From: an uncultured Lachnoclostridium sp. | Lineage (GTDB): Bacteria; Bacillota; Clostridia; Lachnospirales; Lachnospiraceae | DNA length: 64,000 nucleotides | Direction: 5' to 3' | Assembly (NCBI GenBank): GCA_946415315.1 | Contig: CAMKRZ010000005.1 | Location: 93,298 to 157,297, forward strand | Part shown: one piece after another, positions 44,001-53,112 of the stretch | Position numbering within the stretch: position 1 is the first letter of the stretch | How the letters are laid out: the number at the start of each line of letters is the position of its first letter | Notes under the pieces: generated by a model | Databases searched by the model: none | What the model was told of the DNA's origin: nothing | Seen by the model: the letters and a program-made list of their open reading frames with translations, nothing else | Made by a program: the position numbers and the translations under genes

Positions 44001-44604
44001 GCGAGACCTGGAGATCCGCGGCGCCGGCAATCTGCTCGGAGCGGAGCAGCACGGCCAGATCGCGGCGGTCGGCTACGAGCTGTATTGTAAAATGTTAAAT
44101 GAGGCCATTCGGGCGATGAAGGGCGACACGGAGGTTCGTGAGCTGTTCGAGACGCAGATTGACGCGGACATCGACGCCTACATTCCGGCGACTTACATTC
44201 GCAACGAGATTCAGAAGTTAGATATGTACAAGCGCATCGCCTCCATCGAGACGGCGGAGGATGTGGAGGAGATGCAGGATGAGCTGACCGACCGTTTCGG
44301 CGACATGCCGGAGTGCGTGGACCTGCTGATCCGCGTCGCGTACCTCAAAGCGCTTGCGCACAAGGCGTACGTGGAGAAGCTGACGATCCGCGACGGTTTC
44401 CTTGTGCTGCGGATGTTCGGCAAAGCCACGCTGCGGATTGAGGAGTTTCCGACGGTGGTCGAGCAGTTCAAGGGCAGACTGCATGTGCAGGCCGGCACGG
44501 TGCCGGTGCTGACGTACGCGTTTACCAAGGGAAAGACAGAGTTGAAGGACGTGTTCCGCGAGTCGGAGGAAGTGCTGACGGCGCTCGGAAAGCTTGCGGA
44601 GTGA
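41080..44604 (+). CDS. mfd: Transcription-repair coupling factor Mfd
   Basis: 1174 residues, full length. It has a UvrB-like N-terminal module, an RNA-polymerase-interaction domain (about 490-560), then a RecG-type helicase with Walker A GDVGYGKTEIA, DEEQRFG, TATPIPRTL and QLRGRVGRS, and a C-terminal TRCF domain. It removes RNA polymerase stalled at DNA damage and recruits UvrA. Its stop overlaps the region just before the PrsA-like gene. Confidence 0.97.
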   Translation: MKTYTEPLRASREFEAVSEHLRRGETPVLVTGCTPVQKAQFMYALGEPFAYRLIIAEDDLKAKILFEDYREFDPDTVYMPDKDLIFFSAGVQGNATLRERMGVFRRIAEAQENGKRLTVVTTIRTGLEKLQPLSEILAARLTVARDSELPPTELAKRLTEMSYRRVEQVEMAGEFAVRGGILDVFPVSQTNPYRIEFWGDDIDDIKVFDAASQRSIEPVDGVTIYPAVELVLSEQEREDGLKRMERDAKMTADKLDAEKRYDEAHHLRVTASELADNIRYLPGSVNLGAFIDYFKKDTTSFFSYFPKDTIVFLDEPTNQEENAEAVVAEYTESMSARLAAGSLLPGQLRALNDNRRMFAELAARRTVSLATFVVRDPLIDYRHQYDLGVRAISSYGKNLEALAKDLASFKKKGYRMLLVCPSHTRAKNLVGELEEYGVISFYTEDPARVVGEREVMIVYGKLRSGFEYPLLKFVVITESDIFGRERAKAERKKSNRKALDYHELSNGDYVIHENNGVGIYRGLVQLTNDNVTKDYVKVEYEGGICYVPATGLDVLQKYADADADKKPKINKLGGPEWKKTKAKVQKSVNNIAQELIQLYALRSSRKGFAYSPDKEWQREFEELFPFEETDDQLHAIADTKRDMESDRIMDRLICGDVGYGKTEIALRAAFKAVLDGKQVAVLVPTTILAQQHYNTFSQRLMDFPCRVDMLSRFRSKQEQERTVADIRKGLVDIVIGTHRLLSKDVQFKNLGLLVVDEEQRFGVTHKEKIKQLRTDVDALTLTATPIPRTLHMSLIGIRDMSILEEPPLDRLPIQTFVMEYSPEIAREAINRELAREGQVYYIYNKINGISEVAAKLQELCPEATIAYAHGQMNERELEKIMTKFINREIDVLVSTTIVETGMDISNVNTMIIDGAERLGLSQMYQLRGRVGRSNRIAYAFLMYRRDKVLTETAEKRLEAIRDYTELGAGYRISMRDLEIRGAGNLLGAEQHGQIAAVGYELYCKMLNEAIRAMKGDTEVRELFETQIDADIDAYIPATYIRNEIQKLDMYKRIASIETAEDVEEMQDELTDRFGDMPECVDLLIRVAYLKALAHKAYVEKLTIRDGFLVLRMFGKATLRIEEFPTVVEQFKGRLHVQAGTVPVLTYAFTKGKTELKDVFRESEEVLTALGKLAE

Positions 44605-44633
44605 GACGTTTCGATATTGTGGGAGGTATGAGT

Positions 44634-45641
44634 ATGCGGATCAAAGCGGGATTGCGAAGCATTTGTGCGATGCTTCTCGTGGTTGCGCTGGCGATAGGTT
44701 TGTGTGGCTGCGGCAAGGAAGACGAGGATGAGAAGAAACTCCCATCGAGCGAAGGCTTCACCAACGATGTGCTGATGCGGATCGGGGGAACCGAGGTGAG
44801 CTACGCGGAGGGCAACATTTACCTGCTCAGTATGCGCGAGGAGGTGGAGGCTCTCTACGGCTCGGAGATCTGGGACCTGAAGTTTACCCGCGAGGAACGC
44901 CCGTACTCGGAACTGATGAAGGAGCGGCTCCTGGAGAAACTGATCTACATCAAGCTGGTGTGCCACATGGCGGATGAGTTCGATGTCAAGCTGGAGGCGG
45001 ACGACATTCTCAACGTCCACGAATATACACAGCAGTACCTCTCGGGGATCACGGAATCGACCGCGAAGAAATACGGCATCACTGAGGAGCTGGTTCGCTC
45101 GATCTACAACGACAACGTGCTTGCCGAGAAGACGTATCAGACGATCACGCTCAATGCGGACATCTCCGAGATCACGGAGGCAGAGGTGCTTCGCGCGAAG
45201 TTCTACTACATTTTCCTGACCAGATATTACGAGGATGCGGACGGAAACCGCACGGCGTACTCGGAGGAAGACATGCGCGCGCTGTGGACGAAGGCGGAGA
45301 GCTACCGCGCGGCAGCGGCGGAGTCGAAAGATTTTTATAACTATGCGAAGGGTGTCACCGCAGCCGGTACGATCGAGATCACGGTCGGACGCGCGGACCT
45401 GCCGGTGAAGAGCCGGAACGCGGCATTTGCCCTGCACACGGGCGAGATCAGTGAGATTGTCGAGGAGGAGGACGGCCTGTACATCTTCTACTGCGTCGAC
45501 GAGAAGGACAAGGCAGCCACCCAGGCGGCCGAGGAAGCGCGGATCGAAGAGCTCTCCAGGGCATACTTCGACAGCCTCTACGAAAAATGGAAGGCGAACA
45601 TCAAGGTCGAAGTGAACGAGGCCCTGTGGGATGCGATGTAA
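44634..45641 (+). CDS. PrsA/SurA-like peptidyl-prolyl isomerase lipoprotein
   Basis: 335 residues. A signal peptide with lipobox GLCGC is followed by a helical SurA/PrsA N-domain (about 45-180) and a degenerate parvulin-like domain (about 190-300: AKFYYIFLTRY, FALHTGEISEIVEEEDGLYIFY). It folds secreted proteins outside the membrane. The start is the ATG at 44634, seven bases after GGGAGG; the ATG at 44628 is too close to it. The location after mfd is conserved in Clostridia. Confidence 0.85.
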   Translation: MRIKAGLRSICAMLLVVALAIGLCGCGKEDEDEKKLPSSEGFTNDVLMRIGGTEVSYAEGNIYLLSMREEVEALYGSEIWDLKFTREERPYSELMKERLLEKLIYIKLVCHMADEFDVKLEADDILNVHEYTQQYLSGITESTAKKYGITEELVRSIYNDNVLAEKTYQTITLNADISEITEAEVLRAKFYYIFLTRYYEDADGNRTAYSEEDMRALWTKAESYRAAAAESKDFYNYAKGVTAAGTIEITVGRADLPVKSRNAAFALHTGEISEIVEEEDGLYIFYCVDEKDKAATQAAEEARIEELSRAYFDSLYEKWKANIKVEVNEALWDAM

Positions 45642-45670
45642 AAGCCGATCGACATCGGATAATGAAAACA

Positions 45671-45713
45671 AAAACGACTAGCCCTGTTTGAATTCGGGGT
45701 TAGTCGTTTTTTG
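45671..45713 (+). terminator. Rho-independent terminator
   Basis: AAAACGACTAGCCC (45671-45684) pairs with 45697-45710 and is followed by TT, giving a six-T run on the plus strand. It ends the pth-mfd-PrsA unit. Confidence 0.9.
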
Positions 45714-45759
45714 ATCAGCATATCAGTATCTGCAATCCGGTTCGAACCTTTGTAATAGT

Positions 45760-46431
45760 TCAAACCTCCTTGCGGGTTTTGATCGGCGTGTCTTCGATCA
45801 GGCCGCAGTACAGCGCGGCGAGCGCCGATGCGAGCAGCAGACCGCCGATGATGTCGGTGAACCAGTGGACCCCGCAGGCGAGGCGGCCGATCGTGACAAC
45901 CGCAGCAACGACGATGCAGGCAGCGATGAGAACCGTGCGAAGGGTGCTCTTGCGCATGCGGCGTATGATCTGCAGCACGGCGGTAGCCATCACGAACACG
46001 AGCATCAGCGTGTGCGACGACGGATAGGAAGCCTCAAGCACACCCTCGTCCCACGGATAAGTCGGACGATAGTTGAGCGGCAGCTTGTCGAACAGGACAT
46101 AGAAGCCAAGCATGACGGCGTAACCGATGCCGAGCAAAATGATGTCGCGGTCAACTTTAAGGAGCGACTTGCGGTGAACGAGCTGCGAAAGACCGAGCAG
46201 ACCGAAGAACGCGACAACGCCCCAGGTGAGGTAGCCGAGAATCTCGGTCAGCGTGTACAGCGATTTGTGCGCGCCGAAGAAATCGTTGACGGAACCGTTG
46301 AGGGAGGCAAATCCAACCTCCGACAGCGCTGCGCCGATCGGCTGAACATCCACGACACAGATAAGAAGCGTGAACACGAAAAAGACGAACAACAGTACCA
46401 GACCCGGAATGATCGGACGAATCGATTTCAT
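45760..46431 (-). CDS. PAP2 superfamily membrane phosphatase
   Basis: 223 residues with about six membrane segments. The three phosphatase motifs are KLPLNYRPTYP (a variant of KxxxxxxRP), YPSSHT (PSGH motif) and GRLACGVHWFTD (SRxxxxxHxxxD). It probably dephosphorylates a lipid phosphate such as undecaprenyl diphosphate or phosphatidic acid. AAGGAGG precedes the ATG. The neighbouring minus-strand genes also encode envelope proteins. Confidence 0.9.
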   Translation of the reverse strand: MKSIRPIIPGLVLLFVFFVFTLLICVVDVQPIGAALSEVGFASLNGSVNDFFGAHKSLYTLTEILGYLTWGVVAFFGLLGLSQLVHRKSLLKVDRDIILLGIGYAVMLGFYVLFDKLPLNYRPTYPWDEGVLEASYPSSHTLMLVFVMATAVLQIIRRMRKSTLRTVLIAACIVVAAVVTIGRLACGVHWFTDIIGGLLLASALAALYCGLIEDTPIKTRKEV

Positions 46432-46454
46432 GACAACCTCCTTAAACAGATGAT

Positions 46455-46488
46455 ACCTCCCTGACCGCGCAGATCAGGGAGGTTTTTT
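46455..46488. terminator. Hairpin with T run on the plus strand
   Basis: ACCTCCCTGA (46455-46464) pairs with TCAGGGAGGT (46474-46483), followed by TTTTT on the plus strand. The flanking genes are on the minus strand, where no T run follows, so its direction does not fit a simple terminator for 46505-46930. Confidence 0.6.
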
Positions 46489-46504
46489 GTTGAAGACAAG
46501 TGTA

Positions 46505-46930
46505 TTATTTCCCAAGTCCTGCTGCTTTTCTCACGCAGATGTACATTCCGTCTACGATCAGCACGAACAGGGCAAACACGAGCGTGATCAGGATCGCGGG
46601 CACCATCATCATCAGCTGCGGGCGCGAAATACCATAGTGGATAAACTGAAAATATACGCATTCCGCGATGAAACCGACGAGGATGACGATCGCGAGATTC
46701 CCGAGCAGGAATCCCTTGTCGGTGCGGAACAGACGCTTGCGGAACACGTAGACAGCCGAGTCCGCAAGCAGGATGATCCCGGGAACGGTAAACATCATGT
46801 TGTCGATGACATTTTCATCCATGGAGACATCCGTGTCGATGCCGGCTTCGTGGAGTCCGAAGAAGATCAGGAAAATGCCGAATGCGGCTGACAGTACAGC
46901 AAAAACAATGTCGATGGTGCGTTCTTTCAT
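46505..46930 (-). CDS. Small four-helix membrane protein, unknown function
   Basis: 141 residues with four predicted membrane helices (about 8-26, 48-62, 76-94, 108-132). It has no motif that I recognise. A Met-rich stretch (PQLMMMVPAILITL) is in the last helix pair. It lies between a PAP2 phosphatase and the LtaS-like synthase, all on the minus strand, suggesting a role in the envelope. AAGGAC upstream is a weak ribosome binding site. Confidence 0.65.
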   Translation of the reverse strand: MKERTIDIVFAVLSAAFGIFLIFFGLHEAGIDTDVSMDENVIDNMMFTVPGIILLADSAVYVFRKRLFRTDKGFLLGNLAIVILVGFIAECVYFQFIHYGISRPQLMMMVPAILITLVFALFVLIVDGMYICVRKAAGLGK

Positions 46931-46992
46931 GGGAGTGTCCTTCTCGTATGACGCAGGTCACACCTGCGTTTTCTTGTGCGGAACGGCCGGGA

Positions 46993-49242
46993 TTACTTGG
47001 TATCCGCCTGTTTCTGCGGCGTGAACACCAGAGGGTTGGACTCGCGCAGAGCCTTCTCATCGTCGATCGGCATGGCGACGGAGATGACATCGCCCTCCTT
47101 CAGCGAAACCGCAGGAAGGAAGATTTCCGTGTCGGAAACAACGATGGTCTCGCGGTGCCTTGTTCCGTTGATGTAGATGTCAGTGTACGGCGTAAAATGT
47201 TCCCCGTACAGCTGCAGGTAGTAGGTTCCGTCCGCGGTGCTGTGGATCGCGTGGTAGGAATCGAGGGAGACCGAATGGAAGCCGAACGTAAGCTCGGTCG
47301 GCTTGTACGGCTCCGACTCCTCCCAGGCAAACTGCTCGCCGTACAGCATATCGTAGGACAGCAGAGACAGCTGGTTCAGGTAGTCCCCGGTATTGTCGAG
47401 GAACATGTTGCTCTGATGCAGCTTGGTGATCAGGCCATTGTGATAACCGAGGCGGTTCAGAACGTAGGCGCTCAATTGGTAAGCTTCGAGGTCGTGGTGT
47501 TCCACGGCGAGATCAAAATTGGACCAGATGACGTACTCCGTCTGGAGCAGGTCCCCTTCGTTCAGGTTGTCTTTCGTAAAATTGAATCCCGGCAAATGAT
47601 CGCCGTACAGCACGAGAACCGTCGGTTCATCGCTCTTCTGGAAGGTTTCGATCAGCCGCGCGATGAGGTCGTCCATCTCGTGCAGCTGGTTGATGTAGTA
47701 TTTGAGGCCGTTGATGGTGCTGTCGGCATAAGCATCCATGACATCGGTGAGTTCGATCGCATTTTCCAGAATATCCTCATCCGGGTATTTGCCGTGGCCC
47801 TGTACGGAAACCGTGAATACAAGGTCGCTGCCTTCCGTCGTGCCGAGAGCTGTGAGGATCTCGTTGTAAAGAACCGCGTCGCGCGCCCAGCCGAGCTCGT
47901 TGCGCTCCACATTTTCCATCATCTCGATGGAGTCGTAATCGTCGAAACCGAGGTTGGAGAACACGATGTGGCGGCTGTAGAAACCAGCCGTGTTGTTGTG
48001 GATCGCGTGTGCGCTGTAGCCAAGCTCTTTGAGGTTATACGCGATGCTCTCGCAGGTTTTCTCGCGGAGGATCGTTTTGTACGGGTACTCGCCGGTACCG
48101 AAATCCGCCATGTTCATGCCCGTCAGGACTTCAAACTCGGTGTTCGAGGTTCCGGCGCTGATGCTCGGAACGCTCAGCAGACCGGACGTGTAATTCTTGC
48201 GCAGATAGGTGAACGTGGGGATCGGATCCGTCTCAAAATCAATGCCTTTGATACGTTTCGGATCGAAAAATGACTCCAGCTGGATGAACACGACATTCGG
48301 TTTGCGAAGCTCCGTGGCGGGGGTCGGCGACACGGTTCCGGGATCTCCGGACGGAGTCGGGGAAGGGGTCGGTGAAGTAAGGTTATCAACTACCTGTTTC
48401 ACTTTGTCGCGGGAGTAATCCGCCGGCTTGTCGATACCTTTGTCGAGAATACTGCAGACAAAACAGTACGGCAGACCGTAATCATGGTATGCATTGGCGA
48501 TGTTCGGGAACGTCTTGGCCATGACGCCGATCCTGCGGCTGCCGAGGCAAAGCAGGATAAAGCCGAAAATGATCGACAGACACAGCGGGAACGCGTAGCG
48601 GTATTGCACGGGATCCTTCTGCTTCGGAAATTTGAAGTACGCGAAAACCAGCAGAAGCACGCCCGTAAGGATCAGCAGGGCAAGCCCGATCACCTGGAAC
48701 ACGTTGTAGTACTTGAACAACACATTCCACGCGTCGTCGAGCATGCGGAAATCGTTCGCGTTGAACGGCGTGACGCGGTTATGCAGCACGACAAAGTCGA
48801 TCACACCGACCGCGATCCATAAGATACAGCCGAAGAAGTAGAAGAAACTCCGTCGACGGAACAGGATCGCCGGTGCGAGGAAAATGGCGATGATCAGTGT
48901 GTTTACCAGGAAGATCAGCGGATGCGTGAACATGAAGACCACGGGCTTCCAGAAGGAAAACCGTGAGAATCCGTCCGCGATAAGATTGGTGAGGGTCGCC
49001 AGGAGCAGAATCTGGACGATCGAGTAGCAGAACGGTTTTTTCTGCATGAAGCGACGGAAACCGGCGGCAAAGGAAGCCCTCCGCTCGGCGAAGGACCGCT
49101 TTGTGACGGTTTTGGCATTGACATTGTTTTTTTTCGAACCGGATGCGCCTTCACGGTTTTGATTCACCGTGGCGGCAGCTGTCTTGACGTTCTGTCCTGC
49201 ATTGCGCGCAGCCTGGTTCTTTTTTTTCTTACTTTTGCTCAT
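46993..49242 (-). CDS. LtaS-like sulfatase-fold phosphoglycerol transferase
   Basis: 749 residues. A Lys/Asn-rich cytoplasmic N-terminus of about 80 residues is followed by five membrane helices and an outside sulfatase-fold domain: PNVVFIQLESFFDP (metal Glu), SAGTSNTEFE (catalytic Thr about residue 365) and YGDHLPGF (metal Asp/His). It polymerises glycerol phosphate from phosphatidylglycerol, as in lipoteichoic acid, or adds it to glycans. A Pro/Thr/Ser linker precedes the catalytic domain and an extra beta-domain follows it (after about 600). The start at 49242 has GGAG nine bases upstream. Confidence 0.9.
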   Translation of the reverse strand: MSKSKKKKNQAARNAGQNVKTAAATVNQNREGASGSKKNNVNAKTVTKRSFAERRASFAAGFRRFMQKKPFCYSIVQILLLATLTNLIADGFSRFSFWKPVVFMFTHPLIFLVNTLIIAIFLAPAILFRRRSFFYFFGCILWIAVGVIDFVVLHNRVTPFNANDFRMLDDAWNVLFKYYNVFQVIGLALLILTGVLLLVFAYFKFPKQKDPVQYRYAFPLCLSIIFGFILLCLGSRRIGVMAKTFPNIANAYHDYGLPYCFVCSILDKGIDKPADYSRDKVKQVVDNLTSPTPSPTPSGDPGTVSPTPATELRKPNVVFIQLESFFDPKRIKGIDFETDPIPTFTYLRKNYTSGLLSVPSISAGTSNTEFEVLTGMNMADFGTGEYPYKTILREKTCESIAYNLKELGYSAHAIHNNTAGFYSRHIVFSNLGFDDYDSIEMMENVERNELGWARDAVLYNEILTALGTTEGSDLVFTVSVQGHGKYPDEDILENAIELTDVMDAYADSTINGLKYYINQLHEMDDLIARLIETFQKSDEPTVLVLYGDHLPGFNFTKDNLNEGDLLQTEYVIWSNFDLAVEHHDLEAYQLSAYVLNRLGYHNGLITKLHQSNMFLDNTGDYLNQLSLLSYDMLYGEQFAWEESEPYKPTELTFGFHSVSLDSYHAIHSTADGTYYLQLYGEHFTPYTDIYINGTRHRETIVVSDTEIFLPAVSLKEGDVISVAMPIDDEKALRESNPLVFTPQKQADTK

Positions 49243-49338
49243 TGCAATAACTCCATAACTCCCCACAAGAGAAGCGGCAGAAATCCCTGCGCTTCGTAAG
49301 CCCATACATAATTATGATAACATATTTCTCACAGGAAA

Positions 49339-50715
49339 TCAATTGTTGCGATGAGCATGCCTCCACACGAGGAAAGTGAGCAGATGCAGCAGGGCCGTGA
49401 TCGCCCAGCTGATCGGGTACGACCAGTACAGCGTTTCCAGCGTGTGATGCGTCTGAAAATACGTGTAGATCCAGGTGATGCGGATGCCACACACGCCGAG
49501 CAGCGAGACGACGGTCGGCAGCAGCGAGAAGCCGATGCCGCGCAGTTCGCCGACGAGAACGTCCATGATGCCGCAGAGGAAGTAGGTCTTGCAGATCACG
49601 CCGATGCGCACGCAGCCGTAGGAGATCGCCTCCGCGCTGGAGGTGTAGATCCCGAGGAGCGGCCGGCGCAGAAGAAGCGCGATGCCGCCCAGGCCGGCGC
49701 CGAAGAGGGTGACGTAGAGAAGGCCCCAGGCGAGTGTCTTGCGAACACGATCCATGTGGCCTGCACCGTAATTCTGGCCGGTGAAGCTGAGCGTCGTGTG
49801 ATGCCATGCGTTCATGGACACGTAGATGAAACCTTCGATGTTGACGCCGGCGGAGTTGCCCGAGACGGCGAGCGTGTCGAAGGAGTTGATGGATTTCTGG
49901 ATCAGTGTGTTGGAGAGGGAGAAAATGCATCCCTGCAGTCCGGCGGGAAGTCCGATCCGCGCGATCGCAGCGAGCTTGCGCGGGTAGATGCGAAGCGACG
50001 TGAAGCGGAACCGGCAGGCGTTGTCCTGGTGCGCGAGGTTGTTGAGCACGAGCACCGCGGAGATCAGCTGCGAGATGACGGTAGCGCATGCGACGCCGGC
50101 GACGCCCATGTGGAAAATGAGTACGAAGATCAGGTTCATTCCCACGTTGATGCAGCCCGCGAACGCCAGGTAGTAGAGAGGCCGGCGCGTGTCGCCGATG
50201 GCGCGCAGGATCGCGCTGCCGAAGTTGTAGAGCATCATGATGGGCATGCCCAGGAAGTAGATGCGGACGTAGAGGGCCGCCAGGTCGAGCACGTCGGCGG
50301 GCGTATCCATCAGCTGCAGCAGCGAGCGCGCACTGAACGCGCCTACGACCGCGAGGAACACACCGCTGATGACGCTGATCATGAGGGCCGTGTGCACGGT
50401 CTCCTCCACGTCGCGGTCCTGCTTCGCGCCGATGAAGCGCGCGACGAGCACGTTGGCGCCGACGGAGAGTCCCATGAACAGGTTGGTGAGCAGGTTGATC
50501 AGCGCTCCGGTCGAACCGATGGCTGCGAGAGCCGTGTCACCGACGCATTTGCCGGCGACCGCAAGGTCCGCGGCGTTGAACAATAGCTGCAGTATGCTTG
50601 AGAACATCAACGGCAACGCAAACAGGAGCATCTTCTTCGGCAGCGAACCGCTGCACATGTCGATGTTCGTTGAACGGAGTTGTCTTGTCGGACGGATTGC
50701 GTTTGCGTTGCTCAT
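49339..50715 (-). CDS. MATE family efflux transporter (second copy)
   Basis: About 458 residues with 12 membrane segments, MATE type (FALPLMFSSILQLLFNAADLAVAG; IGLPAGLQGCIFSLSNTLIQ). It is closer to the NorM/YeeO-like subgroup of Clostridia than to the MATE at 14.0 kb. The start is uncertain: ATG 50715 or 50658, none with a strong ribosome binding site. The 50716-50971 region ahead is GC-rich and shows no gene. The substrate is unknown. Confidence 0.88.
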   Translation of the reverse strand: MSNANAIRPTRQLRSTNIDMCSGSLPKKMLLFALPLMFSSILQLLFNAADLAVAGKCVGDTALAAIGSTGALINLLTNLFMGLSVGANVLVARFIGAKQDRDVEETVHTALMISVISGVFLAVVGAFSARSLLQLMDTPADVLDLAALYVRIYFLGMPIMMLYNFGSAILRAIGDTRRPLYYLAFAGCINVGMNLIFVLIFHMGVAGVACATVISQLISAVLVLNNLAHQDNACRFRFTSLRIYPRKLAAIARIGLPAGLQGCIFSLSNTLIQKSINSFDTLAVSGNSAGVNIEGFIYVSMNAWHHTTLSFTGQNYGAGHMDRVRKTLAWGLLYVTLFGAGLGGIALLLRRPLLGIYTSSAEAISYGCVRIGVICKTYFLCGIMDVLVGELRGIGFSLLPTVVSLLGVCGIRITWIYTYFQTHHTLETLYWSYPISWAITALLHLLTFLVWRHAHRNN

Positions 50716-50971
50716 ATGCGGTCTCGAGAGTATTCTTCGTGGTCTATTGGTGACGGTCGAGTTCCATCCTCGCAAGCGGAGCTCGTGAGGTGTACGTGCA
50801 CTCGGCCGTTCCGCCGCGGTCTTCGACCGCTCCCGGGATCGTCCTTCCGTCTCGCCGGTAACTTTGTTCCCGCGAGGCCGTCAGGCCGATACCGCCGGCC
50901 GCCCGCCGGTGCGTGTGCACTCGTTTAGCGCTCACTATACTCCCCTTTAATACAAATAACAATATCCTTTT

Positions 50972-51829
50972 TTATCCGTTTGTGACAGTTTTCGTCTGCG
51001 CCGCGGAGCGGTCTGTCAAAACGTCGGTGAGCAGCATTTTCCGAAGGATGGTCTTGACGGTGCGGTCGAGCTCACTGCCCTCGCGGTAGTCCGCGGGCTC
51101 GATGAAGTTGACGCGGTTGTCCGCGAGAAGCGGCTGAACCTTCGCAAGCGTGTCGTCGCGGTAGACCGCGATGGAGTAGCCGCCGTTGACTTTCACGAGC
51201 TTCATGCAGGGCACGTCCGTGAGGCCGTCGCCGATGTAGATCATGTTGCGGAACGGCACCGGGCGCTCGTCCTCGGGCGTGTACGTGTTGAGCGTGGCGT
51301 CGTCGGAGATGTCGAGCACTCCCTTGTTGATGCGGAAGAGAAACTGCGTCTTCGTGGTGTAGTTGACCGCATTTTTCGGCCAGCAGGCAACGCCGTTCTC
51401 GTCGTAGAGGAACTCGCACGCGAACACTTCGCGGAAGGCGCGGAAAATCTCCGATCCCTCGATGATCTCGCGCAGTCCGGAGGAAATGATGTAATGCTCG
51501 ACGGTGACGCCGATCTCCTCGCCGAAGCTGCGGATGCGCTCGAACCATTCGGTGACGCCGGGGAAGAACTCGAGATCTTTCCCGAGCTCCACGAAATCGT
51601 CGCGGCGGATGCTCCGCCTTGCGGCGTGGGACTTCTCGAGCATAAGGTACATGTAGGTGAGGACGCCGTCCATTTTCCGCTCTGTAGCGAGCGCCTTCGC
51701 CTCCGCCCAGAACGCCTCAGCGGTCATGCCGATCTTGGGGATGAACGTGTACTCCTGCATATCCTTCGTGCAGAGTGTCTTGTCGAAATCATACATGATG
51801 GCCACGGTGGGCTTTTGGGAAGTCTGCAT
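50972..51829 (-). CDS. HAD superfamily hydrolase, SerB-like
   Basis: 285 residues. HAD motif I is YDFDKTLC (nucleophile Asp), motif II IISSGLREI, and motif III/IV KN... with GDGLTDVP. The helical cap between motifs I and II is like that of phosphoserine phosphatases. It is a cytosolic phosphatase of unknown substrate. The last residues (about 262-285) look like a disordered tail. Confidence 0.85.
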   Translation of the reverse strand: MQTSQKPTVAIMYDFDKTLCTKDMQEYTFIPKIGMTAEAFWAEAKALATERKMDGVLTYMYLMLEKSHAARRSIRRDDFVELGKDLEFFPGVTEWFERIRSFGEEIGVTVEHYIISSGLREIIEGSEIFRAFREVFACEFLYDENGVACWPKNAVNYTTKTQFLFRINKGVLDISDDATLNTYTPEDERPVPFRNMIYIGDGLTDVPCMKLVKVNGGYSIAVYRDDTLAKVQPLLADNRVNFIEPADYREGSELDRTVKTILRKMLLTDVLTDRSAAQTKTVTNG

Positions 51830-51870
51830 GGTAACACCTCTGTCTCGTGAACATTTATCTACTAATTTAT

Positions 51871-52764
51871 TTATAATTTGCGTCCAACAGCGACTATTAT
51901 TTCGTCAAGGCCGGTGTCCGAAAAGCGATAGTAAATAACGACTAAACTGTCGGCAATCTCCGTCACTGTCTTTGTCGTCTCCATGAAGAAAAACCAGTTC
52001 TTCATATCTTCGGAAGGATTTTCGTATCGTTCAGGTTCATAAAACCAAAGCCAACGGGCAGGTCTGCGAAATTCCATTATATGTCCGCTTGCAGCAGTCC
52101 ACTCGCGGATAAGATCCGGATCATATCTAAACTCCTTTGCCAGGGACTCTGCATCAGGAACCACTTTGCGTTCGCCAATGAACATTTCCATGTAAGTTCT
52201 TACTTCCGGTCCTTTGTCGAGTTCGCTGATCACCATGCATTTTGAAGCAATGTTCTCTTCTGAGATTTTTGAGGCAGATTTGCCGTTGATCTTCAGGGTA
52301 GCTTTGATGCGTGAATTCTTTTCGTCATCTGTTCTGAAGAGAAAATTATACTGATAGCAGATGAAAGAGTTCAGGTCATTTTTTAAATGATCAATGTACC
52401 CTGTGGTATTGGAAAAATAATCAATCAAAGGTTTTCCGTCAACATACAGAATCTTGCTCAAGTCACCGTCATAGTCATCCAGTTTTGTATGATTGCCACT
52501 AGAATCAATTATACTATAAGTCTGTTCGAAGTATATGGCACCTCCATTTTCGCGCATTTTTTCGCAAACGGATAGGAAATCCTGAAAAAGATCGACTTCT
52601 ATGCCGCCGACCTCAAACGTTGGCTTTTTGTTTGGATCTTCGTTATCCTCAGTCTCTTCCTTTTTGGAAGAACATCCTGTCAGAATAGCTATGGCTAATA
52701 CCGCAAGCAGAATAAAAGCCAGTGCCGGAACATTCTTTTTGCGACAAATAGAGATGCTGCTCAT
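51871..52764 (-). CDS. Putative lipoprotein of unknown function
   Basis: 297 residues. A signal peptide with lipobox ILTGC is followed by a charged spacer (SKKEETEDNEDPNKK) and a soluble domain with no motif I recognise. AAGGAGG lies seven bases before the ATG. It has its own promoter (52842-52870). Base composition is AT-richer than in its neighbours. It is separate from the lipoprotein at 5.9 kb, with no evident similarity. Confidence 0.72.
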   Translation of the reverse strand: MSSISICRKKNVPALAFILLAVLAIAILTGCSSKKEETEDNEDPNKKPTFEVGGIEVDLFQDFLSVCEKMRENGGAIYFEQTYSIIDSSGNHTKLDDYDGDLSKILYVDGKPLIDYFSNTTGYIDHLKNDLNSFICYQYNFLFRTDDEKNSRIKATLKINGKSASKISEENIASKCMVISELDKGPEVRTYMEMFIGERKVVPDAESLAKEFRYDPDLIREWTAASGHIMEFRRPARWLWFYEPERYENPSEDMKNWFFFMETTKTVTEIADSLVVIYYRFSDTGLDEIIVAVGRKL

Positions 52765-53112
52765 TGAAATGCCTCCTTGTTGTTTTTTTGAACCTGATCA
52801 TAATGGTTCTTTGTTTGTACGATATCCACATCTTACAAATAATTATATAGGATTAAAAAAAGATTTGCAATGCCATTGGGGGCTCCTGCTTTTGCGGGCG
52901 AACATCTTTTACTGCCGCGATTCGGAGATGTTGCGGGAGGGCTTTCGGGAGAGATTTTCCATCAACTTATCGATCGAAGAAGGTTGACAGGCCGTAGATT
53001 GACAGGCATCGATAAAACGCTTATAATTTTGATGGTTGTTCGGATATCGATACTGCGGAGCGAGAAATATCGGTATGCAGACACTGTGATTATAGGTATT
53101 GGTGGCAGGTAT
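52765..53112. promoter_or_regulatory. Divergent promoter region
   Basis: Minus strand, for the lipoprotein: TTGCAA (52870-52865), 17 bases, TATAAT (52847-52842). Plus strand, for the gene at 53113: TTGACA (52999-53004), 17 bases, TATAAT (53022-53027), a perfect consensus; a second TTGACA is 15 bases upstream (52984-52989). No gene is seen in the gap. Confidence 0.8.
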